Source: Zeus faber
Lineage: Eukaryota > Chordata > Actinopteri > Zeiformes > Zeidae
DNA: 64,000 nucleotides
Direction: 5' to 3'
Assembly: GCA_960531495.1 (NCBI GenBank)
Contig: OY482848.1
Location: 17,165,458 to 17,229,457, forward strand
Of the stretch, positions 1-57,398 are shown piece after piece. The notes beneath the pieces were generated by a model, which was given only the letters and a program-made list of their open reading frames with translations, had not been told where the DNA came from and ran no database searches. The position numbers and the translations under genes were made by a program. Numbering within the stretch: the stretch's first letter is position 1; each line of letters begins with the position of its first letter.

Positions 1-354
1 AGCGGAGCAAAGGGGAAGGGTGTCAGGGATGCCCGACGTGCGGCCAACAGGCAATCAAGCCTTCTCCGGAGGAAGAGGAAGAGGAGGAGGAGAGGGAGCG
101 ATGGTGGTGACCAACCAAGGATTTTGGGGGGGGATGGGTGGGCCGAGCACGGGTAGTCCGCCCCGTTCTCACCAATGGGGGCTCGTGGGTTGTTGTGTCC
201 ACTGAGCTACACCGACAACAACACATAGAAGGCCTTGGGACACTTGGGACAAACCGTGACAGAAGGCGAAAGCCGCCGCTGTCCCAAAGACGGTACAAGT
301 GTTTTCTATGGAGACAAAGCCATACATTTCCTAGGACAAAGGTAGACAAACTCA

Positions 355-441
355 CCACGCACGCACGCGCACGCGCACGCGCGCGCACACACAGTCACAC
401 ACACACACAACCACATGCACACATACACACACACTGTCAAT

Positions 442-507
<66 letters not shown>

Positions 508-523
508 TACTGTCTCACTCACT

Positions 524-581
<58 letters not shown>

Positions 582-598
582 CCGTCACACACACACAC
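355..598. repeat. compound CA/CG microsatellite
   Basis: The tract has alternating CG/CA steps at 360-390, then two long CA runs near 445-503 and 527-575 broken by short interruptions. All open frames here are CA-repeat artefacts. Confidence 0.95.
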
Positions 599-620
599 TA
601 ACGGATACAGCAACCTCTTG

Positions 621-2570
621 CAATTCTAAAAAAACAAAACAAAAAAAAAAAAACACAAATAAAATGAAAAATAATTAGCAGTGGCTTATGCAGTCTTTGG
701 TAAATAAATGATGGATTAATAATAGCACCTCTCTGAGAATATGTACAAAAAAAAGCCAATAATTTAGATTTAGCTTTGCAGTGTATTGACCACAGGACAA
801 AAATAACTCATTTGTTTGTATGTTTGTTTTTTTTGTCTTTTAAATAGGAAAACAAGGATAGGTAGAAAGGTCTATTTGAATATATTTAAAGGGCTATACT
901 AGCTTCACCATAAGCGGAATAGTGACATCCAATCTAACTACGTCCAAATCTAGATTCTCAACCTCAATAAGATTCACAGATACTGGACACAGACGTTTCT
1001 TTTCTAAACTAAAATATGTTGTAAAACAATCAGAACTAATATGCAAAATATGCAAAACTCCAGAGCTAATGCTGTTTAAAAAAAACATGTTTCTATTGTG
1101 TAAAGGAAGGCCTGCGTACGATGCGCGTGGAGAAACTCCCACGCCCTCAGCAGTACAGTCACTATTTTTGGGCACCGCGATGGAGGATTTGACGCGAAAT
1201 TTGTCGAATGACTTTTCTTTGCCCCGGTGTTTTGAAGAAGCATCGCGCACCATCCAACCTAACGCATTTTCGGTCGTTTCCAAATCCCACGACGGAATTT
1301 GACCGAAAAGTCGCCGTTATTGATGTAACCCCACGACACACCTCTGCGAGAGTCCATTTTTACTAACGGACCCAGCGAAACCAGCCCTTTGTGAACCAAC
1401 ACTTATCTACTCTTCCCAGAAATAATAAAAACAAAAAAAAAAAAAAAAAAAAACATTTTTTTTTTTTTTATACAAGTGTGTTGCAAAGGTTTTGTTTTTT
1501 CGACAAGCCAGACATTTTACATTAAGGTGCTTCTTTTTCTAATAATACATAATATGTACAGTAAGACGGTCCATCCAATACACTTTGGACACGGTTTCAA
1601 CCCGTATACGTATATAATATAATGTCGATATATCCAGAAAACGGAGCGTTAATCTGCAGTGCTTAGATGTATCACCACCCAGGCCAACGTGTACAGCTAT
1701 TCCAACGCTTAACTCACATTCTACTCAGCTCTTGTACAAAACAGCGATCCGAGATGTCCGTCGATGAGTTTTGCTTGATAAAGAACTGGTAATTGAATTG
1801 CTTTTTTGGTATGGTCACCTTTCCCGGCTTTTCCTTGTGTTCCTCATTTGATTTTATTCTATTGGGCCTACGACGGTTCAGCCGGCTTTACACTGAATCC
1901 GGAAACTGCGCCTAAAGGTTTCGCCGCCATCAAGCCGCCACAACACTGTATCCCTTCTTGCAACTTTATTTCTTTTGTTGTTTTTGTTTAGTTTTTTTTC
2001 CCCAAAACTTGCCTTTGCCATTTTCACTGAGTGAAAGGGCGCTAAAAACGTCCTTAATAAAGTGTTTGAAAAGAGCTCCGAAACTTTATTTACATTTTTT
2101 CGTCACCTTTCCTCTTTCAATTTTTTTCTCTTTTTTCTATGTAAAATAAATTCATAAAAAAGCATATATTATGGTGAATATGGCCATATTTGAAAAGTAT
2201 ATTATATATAAAGAGTCGATATAACTTGCATTTTAAAGTAGGTTCAAAAACGCTGCTTAGCAGTTGCTTAGCAGTTGCTTAGCAACGGTGGCTACCGGTC
2301 GTGGCGTTGCATCCAAAATTTGTCGCTAGAGATGAAAAATTTGACGCCTCCTGGAGCCTTGATCGGAACGTCACAGCATTTCACTTCTGTTTTGTCGTTT
2401 GTCGGATTCGGTGTAAAGCCTGCTCTCCAGGCGTGGCGGACCCAGTCGTCTGGACCATCACCCCAGTCCCATGGCCCGCTGGCTGCAGGGTTATCGGTGA
2501 AAACACCACCGCGATGCTACTGAAAATACGAGAAAAAGATAGATAGGAGCTGGGGCGGTGGGGGCGTGTG
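621..2570. other. no gene seen, AT-rich flank
   Basis: The stretch has poly-A/poly-T runs around 1433-1470 and no supported exon. A short tandem repeat of about 11 bp with core GCTTAGCAGTT occurs three times at 2252-2285. Open frames at 894-1302 lie on both strands over one another and match nothing I know. Confidence 0.5.
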
Positions 2571-2591
2571 ATTACTTGTTTTTACGAACAA

Positions 2592-2622
<31 letters not shown>

Positions 2623-2645
2623 GTGTGTGTGCGCGCGTGCGCGCG
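2592..2645. repeat. GT/GC microsatellite
   Basis: An imperfect GT run ends in alternating GC steps. Confidence 0.9.
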
Positions 2646-2904
2646 TCTTTGCTTGCGAGCATGTGCATAGTTGATCTGTTCCTTCAGCGTGGGTATTATG
2701 CATTTATGTTATGGGATTATCCACATCCTATTTCCACATTTAGATGATTTGCACAGAGCAGAAACAATGTGAAATGAGGCGTCAGCCCAGCGAGCTGGGA
2801 TTGTCTGATTCTGTTTCGATAACGAAAAACTAAACCCTGTGATTGCGTGGAGGAGAGGATCTTCGCCTGATCGCCCCGGCCCAAAATTCTACTAGTCCAG
2901 AAGA

Positions 2905-2908
<4 letters not shown>

Positions 2909-2975
<67 letters not shown>

Positions 2976-2994
2976 TGTGTGTGCGTGCATGTGT
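2909..2994. repeat. GT microsatellite
   Basis: A long GT run has a few GC steps at its right end. Confidence 0.95.
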
Positions 2995-3655
2995 TGCGGC
3001 CTCTATTCTGGTGGTGACGGTGACGTGTGGAGCCACACGGTCTTCTCAGTCAGTGGTTGTTTCTGTGGAGGTGAATTAATGCACAAAAAAAGGGGTGAAA
3101 AGATAATTAATGTTTCTTTCAACGGTGAAGTTCCCACTATTCACTTAGATATTTTATTTACTTTTTTTTTTTTTTTTTTTTTACCATAACTGTCTTTTTT
3201 ATCGTGCATTATTTTGTTGGCGTTGTGAAAGACCCCGATGCTTATCTCTGTCTCTCTCTTTTTTTTTTGTTTTTGTTTTTTCTCAACGGCCCCCGTTTCC
3301 TTATTTTCAAGAAAAAAAAAAAAAAAAGCTTTCACCAGGTTTGGAATGAATGGGGGGAAAGTATTTTTGAAAGAATTATATTTTGCTGGAATACAATATT
3401 TAAGTACTTTGTCTAAAATATCCTTTTTTTGTAAAGATGACAATGATGTTGATGCATGTTTTTTTTCGACAAGATGTTTACATTGTATTTAAAAGAAGGG
3501 AAACTTGTGCCTTTTTATCTCTCACCCCGATTTACAATTTTTAAATATATATTGTAAATAATACAGCGAGGCTATATGTTGAGTATAGTATACAGTTTAT
3601 ACTTTTAACCATCTTGTTGGGATATTTGGAAATGTGTGTTTCCCACTTTGCCATG

Positions 3656-3656
<1 letters not shown>

Positions 3657-3685
<29 letters not shown>
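3657..3685. repeat. GT microsatellite
   Basis: A short pure GT run sits in an AT-rich stretch that reads like UTR or intergenic DNA. Confidence 0.9.
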
Positions 3686-3686
<1 letters not shown>

Positions 3687-3890
3687 GGGTTGGAGTCATG
3701 AATGTATCAACGTTTGAGAGACTTGAGGAACTTACTACCTGAATGTTAGAGAGAATACACTAACTATCTTCTGTTCAACTCAACTTCTTTGTTGTTGTTT
3801 TTTTTTTTTTTTTGCATAATTTCTCTTTTTACTTTGTGCATTATTTTTCATGTGACCCAAACACAGTCAGCAAGTTGTTTTTTTTTTATC

Positions 3891-3960
3891 GTTATTATTG
3901 TTGTTATTATTATTATTATTATTATTATTAATATTATTATTATTATTATTATTATTATTT
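3891..3960. repeat. ATT trinucleotide repeat
   Basis: About 20 imperfect TTA/ATT units follow a poly-T run. Confidence 0.9.
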
Positions 3961-4499
3961 TGTTGCAGAAGATGTATCAAGTGACTGATCCGAGAATTGT
4001 TGCCGTCATCATGATTTCCCTAAAAAACCAAGGCTAACTGTTTGATGAGTACCACAGTAAAAAAAATAAAGAAATCACAAACTATACGGGAGTCCAAAAA
4101 GGCATCTTTCCTTTTTTTTTTTTTTTTTTTTTCCTTTTTAAAGTCCTTTTCATGGATCCGCATCTCAATCTCCGGATGTAAAAGGGAACGGGTGAACGAC
4201 AAAAACCAAGCTGCATTAAAAAAGGATCCAGGTCTATATACGGTCGACAGCAGAACTTAACATCCACAGTATCTGTAGAAGTTAGACCGACCGTGAGGTG
4301 GAGGTTTCATAGCTGTGGGTTGATTCAGGGTTCAAATGGTCGCCTTCATGACCACAACAGAGTAGGGTTTTTATTTACTACAGTTGAAAAAAATCCCCCA
4401 AATTTTGTCCAAATGACTTCACCGTTGCTCTTGTTTCAGAAGGTGGTGAAATGCAAAATGGATGTAGGTACCCAGCGCCGATTGTCCCAATCGACCAAT

Positions 4500-4735
4500 C
4501 AGAATGGAGTATTCCACGTAATCACTGTATCATACAGTATATTGCGATGGGACTGGATTGTCTGGAAATCTCTACCATATCGCAATGGAGTTGAATTTTG
4601 TCTCTCAGGCTTCATGAAGCGAGGCGTTTTCGGAACTTCACTGACCGTCCTGAGAAGCAACAACAAAACATCCCCGACACGTCCTCCGATGATCCATCTT
4701 GAGTCGAATATTGTGATAACTAAAAAATGTTTTAT
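4500..4735. repeat. diverged copy of an ATATCGATATCG-type dispersed repeat
   Basis: The stretch TCGGAACTTCACTGACCGTCC, followed by AAGCAACAAC and a later ATATTGTGATAAC, parallels 16190-16300 (CGGAACTTCACGGACTGTTC, AAGCACCAATAG, ATATTGCGATAAC). The 5' limit is unclear. Confidence 0.45.
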
Positions 4736-5396
4736 AAAATTTGAAAAATAATCACGGAATTAGCCCCCCCCGAAAAAAAAAAAGATTACAGGACAGACAG
4801 CCAAAATATACAAAAGTTGCAGAATGTTGGATTTGGTGGCGGAGGAGGAACGTCGGGCCAAAGGAAAGACTTCGCGCGGCCGGTAAAGAAAGGTCACCGA
4901 GCAGGTGGAGCGGCCAGCGACGGGGGAAATGGAAAAGCAGCGGAAAGATGAGGAAAAGGAGGGAAATGGAATGAGAGAATCAAAGCAAACAAGCCCCAAA
5001 AAAGAGGAGAGGAAAGTGAGAGGAAATTAACAGGAACGAATCAAGGGCTAACCTTGTTAGGGGCCCGCTCTGCCAGACTGCAGAGCAGACAGTAATACTT
5101 TTTGCTCCCCCTCCCTCCCTCCCTCCCTCCCTCGAAATGCACAGCCTTCCTCCAAATCTCCCCCAGATTTCCAACAGCTCTCACTGTGTAGTTGTGCCAG
5201 ATAAACAGAATCTATTGGATCGGGCTGATTTCACGGCTGTGCCCGTGCACATGGCGGCTTCTTCTGTGGCCCACTTTGTGAGCACCGCTGCTCTTCCTCC
5301 TCCTCGTCTCCCTCCTCTTCTCCCCCCTCTTCCCACCGATTTACATTTGCTCTCCACCTGCCCCCCCTTCTCTTTGCATTCGGACCTCCCTTCGCC

Positions 5397-5428
<32 letters not shown>

Positions 5429-5439
5429 GTTGTGATTAT

Positions 5440-5875
5440 TCGTGCATTTCCTCCAGGTGTAGACTCCCGCGACGGCGCCGTAATCCTCTCAGAAAAAGGC
5501 CAGACCCGTATTTATTTCGGTCTGCGTGGTTATGTCATTGTCTGACCTCGTGGGTGAAGCTGCTGCGGGGCGGCGGTCTGGAGCTGAGTCACGCTCCGCG
5601 GCTGTTTGGTGAAGCTGAAGGACACTGCGGGGAGCCAGAGGACGGCTGGCGGCCGGCCAGAGGCTCCGGGGAAGCGGAGGAGGGAGGCGGAAAAAACACG
5701 GAGCTGGAATTAGCCACGACGGGAGCCTCCCTCTCCGTCGGGCGGTGGAGGATGCAGGATGCGTCGATGGGAGGGGCGGAGGGGCGGAGGGAGGCAGGAC
5801 GTTCCGAGGAGGCTTCGGCTGTGTGTTCCCGCCGTCACGTGCTCTAGTGAGCCGCTGGTCACATGACTCGTGAAT
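5440..5875. other. GC-rich, CpG-bearing island in the downstream flank
   Basis: This GC- and CpG-rich stretch in an AT-rich setting follows a poly-T run. It contains GTCACGTG (5834-5841) and GTCACATGAC (5858-5867), E-box/CLEAR-like sites. A 236-codon frame across it is low-complexity and has no recognisable domain. It could be a promoter or enhancer, but no transcript is evident. Confidence 0.35.
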
Positions 5876-6435
5876 AGCGGGCGTGTCGGTTAACCGACCC
5901 TAAAGGTTAAATGATAACGACCTAAATAAATAAATCGGAAGCGGAGCTGTCTTGCTTTCGTGAACGTATATTGAAAACAATATATCAAATTATACAAAAT
6001 CTATAAAAAAAATACATAAATAAAATAAAAATAAAAAAATGAATTAAATAAATAAATACAAACCTCTAACTCTCTACTAATGCTATTTATTCCTCGAGAA
6101 GATTTATCCGTGGCCGTGACTGTGATAGACAGTTGGTAAGCTGGCGCCAAATGACGTAATGTAATATTATGTAAAGTAACAATAATAATAGTAAAACAAT
6201 TATACGCTTGATTTGTGGAGGAACTCTGAGACACACCATGCGACTCAAAGTGCTTCACATTATTAGAAGGCAATTCAATCGTAATACTGATGATGATAAT
6301 TATAATAATGATAACATTAAAGAAAATAGCAAACAGGCAGAAATGTGATATAATATTCACAAGTATGTTTTAGTTTGTGTATAATCCCATTAAAAATAGG
6401 AGTGGTGTTGGCGTTACCTTGGAATGAGATGTTTT
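5876..6435. other. no gene seen
   Basis: AT-rich DNA with short TAA/TAT simple sequence. Nothing recognised. Confidence 0.5.
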
Positions 6436-6675
6436 TATCTCCATAGGGAGCGGGTACGCTTCACGGAGGCCTCCATTTTGCACCGCCATGTTTGTTCTAC
6501 GGTAGCCCAGAACGGACAAACCAAAGCCTAACCCTAGCCAGGGCCTTTTCGCGTTTGTCGCGAGTTTTCGTGGGCGCCGCCTCTCACGCGGAGGCCGCCG
6601 TGTTGCACCGCCAGGGGGAGGGGAATTCAGTTGGTTGTGCTCGGCAGCCTCGCCGCGAGATGCTGTAGAAGCAGA
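6436..6675. repeat. teleost dispersed repeat (CCATTTTGCACCGCCATGTT family)
   Basis: The stretch holds GGAGGCCTCCATTTTGCACC, then CATGTTTGTTCTACGGTAGC and CCAGAACGGACAAACCAAAG, and ends with CCGCGAGATGCTG. I recall this wording as an abundant fish repeat. The boundaries and class are inferred from memory. Confidence 0.5.
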
Positions 6676-6689
6676 GCCCTGGGGCTGGG

Positions 6690-6965
6690 GGAGCTCATAG
6701 CAGAGAATAATTTGGCCATCTCATTAGCTCTGCCTCATTTCATTATGTAACCATCAGTGGCGCTGCAGCATGGCAGGGCTACCGTACAGGGGACCCACAC
6801 ACTCAGTAATTATCAGAGGCCCGGCCGCGCTGGACCAGTGCAATTATGCAACTAAGGTTAAACTGCTGCACGGCCCGCGGGGACCGGGAACATTAATTAT
6901 CCAGATGTAGTCCAAGAATGAACACGTGTGAGATGGTGATCTTAATGAGGGAAGGGGACGGGAAG
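6690..6965. promoter_or_regulatory. possible conserved non-coding element, TAAT-rich
   Basis: This dense, non-repetitive stretch has several homeodomain-type cores (ATAATTT, TCATTAGC, CAATTATG, ATTAATTATCC) and a long mixed-composition body. It has no open frame and no repeat similarity. The enhancer idea is inference only. Confidence 0.25.
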
Positions 6966-8249
6966 GGAGGCGGATTAGAGGGTGAGGGGATGAAAAGCAG
7001 TTCCTTTCAGTCCAATTTTGACAAGGCTTTTTGTAAGTGTTGAACAAGTTGATATGAAGTTTTAAAGTGGTGATCCGTTCTAATATTTTGATAAAAGAAT
7101 GCCAGATTTGATACTTTTACCTTGATACCGTTTCTGTTGTCGGTGGCGGGGCTCGCCAGCACCAAAAAACAAACAAACAAAACAAACAAAAAAAAAAACG
7201 ACCAGAGGAATGCATACTTTCGAGAAAATAAAGTATGTATGAAAAACAAGGGTTGACCCAGATGTTGGGGAAAAAAAAAAGGAAACTCGGAGAGTTTTAG
7301 TGTAATCCACCCAACGCAAATGATGCTATGGATTGCCACTTTAAATTACAAATCATACATGTCCAAACGCAGGGATAAAATGACGGTGTTCGGCTATTTT
7401 AGGAACAGTTGGGCACCTGTTACTACAGTAGTTTTATTTCCCCAATCTGAAAAGGAGTTCAATTGTATATTTAAACAAAATATACACTACAGCTATTTAC
7501 GTTGTGGTAGTTGTCATGCTTGTAGCATTTTTTTTACCAGCAAAAATAGAAGAGAAGCAATTCTGTTATTTCTGAAACCAAGCAAAATGAGTTACTAAAG
7601 TGGAGCGTTTTCCTTTATTCTAAATTGAAAATAAACTTTCTTATAGTTCACTTTCCAGATTTTATCCACATGATTTATGGGAAGAATACAGACCACAGTA
7701 AAGAACAAATGTTTTCTTTATTTGTTTAACATTGATCAAAAAAAAAAAAAAAAAAAAAAAAAATGTAATGTTATAAAAATGAAACTGATGCCAAGGTCCT
7801 TAACAAATGTCATCAATCAATGTCTTAAATTACTGCAATTCTAATTTTAAAAAGTAAAACAATCCACAGAACAAAAAGGCGCTTAGAAAATGAAATGTCT
7901 TTGTGATGAATTGTGGAGAGACGTATGTAGATACATACAGATATAAGACTGAAAACCATTCTGAACACGTAAAAACCAGATTTTAACGGCATTCATAACA
8001 TACTTGGTGTATTTATAGCTGTTTAAAAAAAATCCAAACAATACACAGAACGTAAATAAAAACTAATAGATTCTACTATTTTTTTGGTCTTACTGACGAT
8101 AAAACCCATCATTTCTCCTCTTATTGTTCAGCTCATTAAAGTCAACAAAACAAAAATACGAAAAAGGAAAAAAACAATGTGCCAAAAATGTATTTGAGTG
8201 TCTAGATTCTCTGCTCAGAAAAGACTGAACAATGTCCAACGTGGATGTG
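6966..8249. other. no gene seen
   Basis: AT-rich flank with A-runs, including about 24 A at 7740-7763. Open frames overlap on both strands and are not supported. Confidence 0.5.
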
Positions 8250-8740
8250 TTTATTTTAAGTTCCGTACAAACTTTCATCGTTTAACTATTAATCTCGTGT
8301 CCCGCTGCATCAAGGGTGGACAGCAATTCCGTTTTTTTTTTTCTTCCTGCAAACGGAGTGTACAATCTCAACTTTAAAAACACCAAAATATATATTGAAT
8401 GTGCAAGGAGAAAAACAACAACAACAAAAAAAACAAAACAAAAAAAAAAGGGGGTTTGGAGACATGCAATCCCCGTGCCAAATAAAATAATTACACATAA
8501 AACATCAACATGCTGGGTGATGAATAAATCAAATAGCCTCAAATTAAAATCACAGCGCATGCGATCCTACACAGGTAAAAGCAGAAAGAACATTGTGAGT
8601 CGAGTCTCAGCATGTTCTACATTTTGAACTGTCCGGTGAATTAAGGCACGAGGGGTGACCTGAACAGTACGTTTCCAGACCAAAGGCCTGAATTTTGGTT
8701 TGTAAAAGGGTAACATTGTGGTTTATGGTGGCTGCGACTC

Positions 8741-8810
<70 letters not shown>

Positions 8811-9357
8811 CAGGCGCCGTCCTCATTCAACACTTTGACAGTGAACGTTTGCGGGCGTTTTCCTTTTGAGGATCGGACTGTGTGGCTGTGGACTCATGGA
8901 TACCATGGATAAAATGACTGAGTGGGACATTGTCTTAATGATAACCACGCTGAAGGAAGGGGGGAAAAAAACAAACAAAAAAAAATCAAAAAACCTCTGG
9001 ACCACTGAGTGAATTGCTCGGATAATTTGAAAAGATGTCATCTCCCTGGGAATTTCAGTCGTTTGTGATGATAATAAAAACTCCACTGACATGCATGACG
9101 CCCAAAATGCCAATCACCTGGTATCATTTTCTAAGTGTCATTTTCACAATGTGACGTTATGGTGGCCTATTAGGGAATCAAGTGGTTGATTTTGTAAGCA
9201 TACATAATAGGACAAAATACAAATTGTATTGTGATTTTTTTTTTTTTAGTGCATAAAATAGGATCTCAATAGGGGGAGGGGGGCTATCTTGGAAATGAAG
9301 GCTTGTGTTTTGGCTTTAGGATCTCCTGGGGCGAGGCTTCAGCGTTTGAGACTTGGG
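8250..9357 (-). other. arhgap10: probable arhgap10 3' UTR
   Basis: This is non-coding sequence directly after the stop. The first clear AATAAA on the minus strand that is followed by U-rich sequence is at 8250-8255; another is at 7717-7722. The transcript would include a CA repeat (8741-8810 on the plus strand). The true cleavage site cannot be fixed from sequence alone. Confidence 0.35.
8741..8810. repeat. GT microsatellite (CA in the arhgap10 transcript)
   Basis: An almost pure GT run lies within the probable 3' UTR. Confidence 0.95.
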
Positions 9358-56398
<47,041 letters not shown>

Positions 56399-56499
56399 CT
56401 GAAAGAACGATAGAATACACATCTTAAAAAGGATTCAGATAGGCTAAAATATGTTTACATTTTTACAGAATGCAGATAAGATACGATAAGGATAGAGAA

Positions 56500-56910
56500 T
56501 GAAGAAAAAAGAATAGTGCTATGCAGGTAACATAGGCATTAGCTACAAAATTGACAATATACAATAGAACTAAAAATTAACAATAAACAATTACAGATTA
56601 AAATAAACTTTAGAATAAACCTACTAAACACCACAACCTACAATGAAACATAAAAATATACTAAATATATGTATTACATTTAATATAAGTACAATATAAA
56701 AAAAGCTCTTGCAACACATGGACACTGTATTTTAAAATTATAACTATACTGGATATATATTTACACTCAGTGTCCTCTTTATCATGCACACCTGTACAAT
56801 CCAATGTAATCCAATACACCAGCGCTGCCATAAATTCTATTTTTATGATGTTTATAATGTATATCTGTATATAATTGAATTAACACCTGTATGACAGCGT
56901 AAAAAAAAAA
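56500..56910. other. no gene seen, intron 1
   Basis: AT-rich DNA starting with a GATAAGATACGATAAGGATAG stretch that resembles a retroelement tail. Confidence 0.4.
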
Positions 56911-56914
56911 CCCT

Positions 56915-56974
<60 letters not shown>
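56915..56974. repeat. CA microsatellite
   Basis: A pure CA run within intron 1. Confidence 0.97.
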
Positions 56975-56975
<1 letters not shown>

Positions 56976-57252
56976 CCTGCTGGTTAAGATAGCAGCGTGC
57001 TACATCCTGCTGCATATTAAGTTTGATTCTTCAACGCTAGAATTAACCTTTCAAAAGGAGAACAAAATATGGCAGAAACCAGCTTCAGCAGTATATCGGT
57101 TGTGCAAGGTTCTAAAAATAAAAAAAGAAATGGCCTGAACACAAAATAGCAAAATTCATGATCCTAACTATTTTAAGTTTGATTTGAGTTGTGCTTGCAT
57201 CCACCTCGATCAAACAAGTCAAGATTTCTCTGTCTCTCAGTCTTTATCATTA

Positions 57253-57365
57253 GGTTCCCGATCGCAGAGACTGCGATCTATTACTCATGGGACTGATCGA
57301 CAGATGATGTAATCCATTTGAAAACTATACATTAACACCGAATGGCAGAGGAAATGACAATGCTG

Positions 57366-57398
<33 letters not shown>

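Noticed and set aside
894-1302. Overlapping frames of about 127 codons on both strands
   Set aside because: No similarity to a known protein and no splice-site logic; mutual shadows.
1-4100. 3' end of nr3c2 converging on arhgap10, as in the human order
   Set aside because: No C-terminal receptor coding sequence was found. AT-rich UTR-like stretches around 3500-4080 are compatible but not evidence.
5137-5847. 236-codon plus-strand frame
   Set aside because: It is low complexity, crosses a poly-T run and has no domain or splice context; the GC-rich composition explains the lack of stops.
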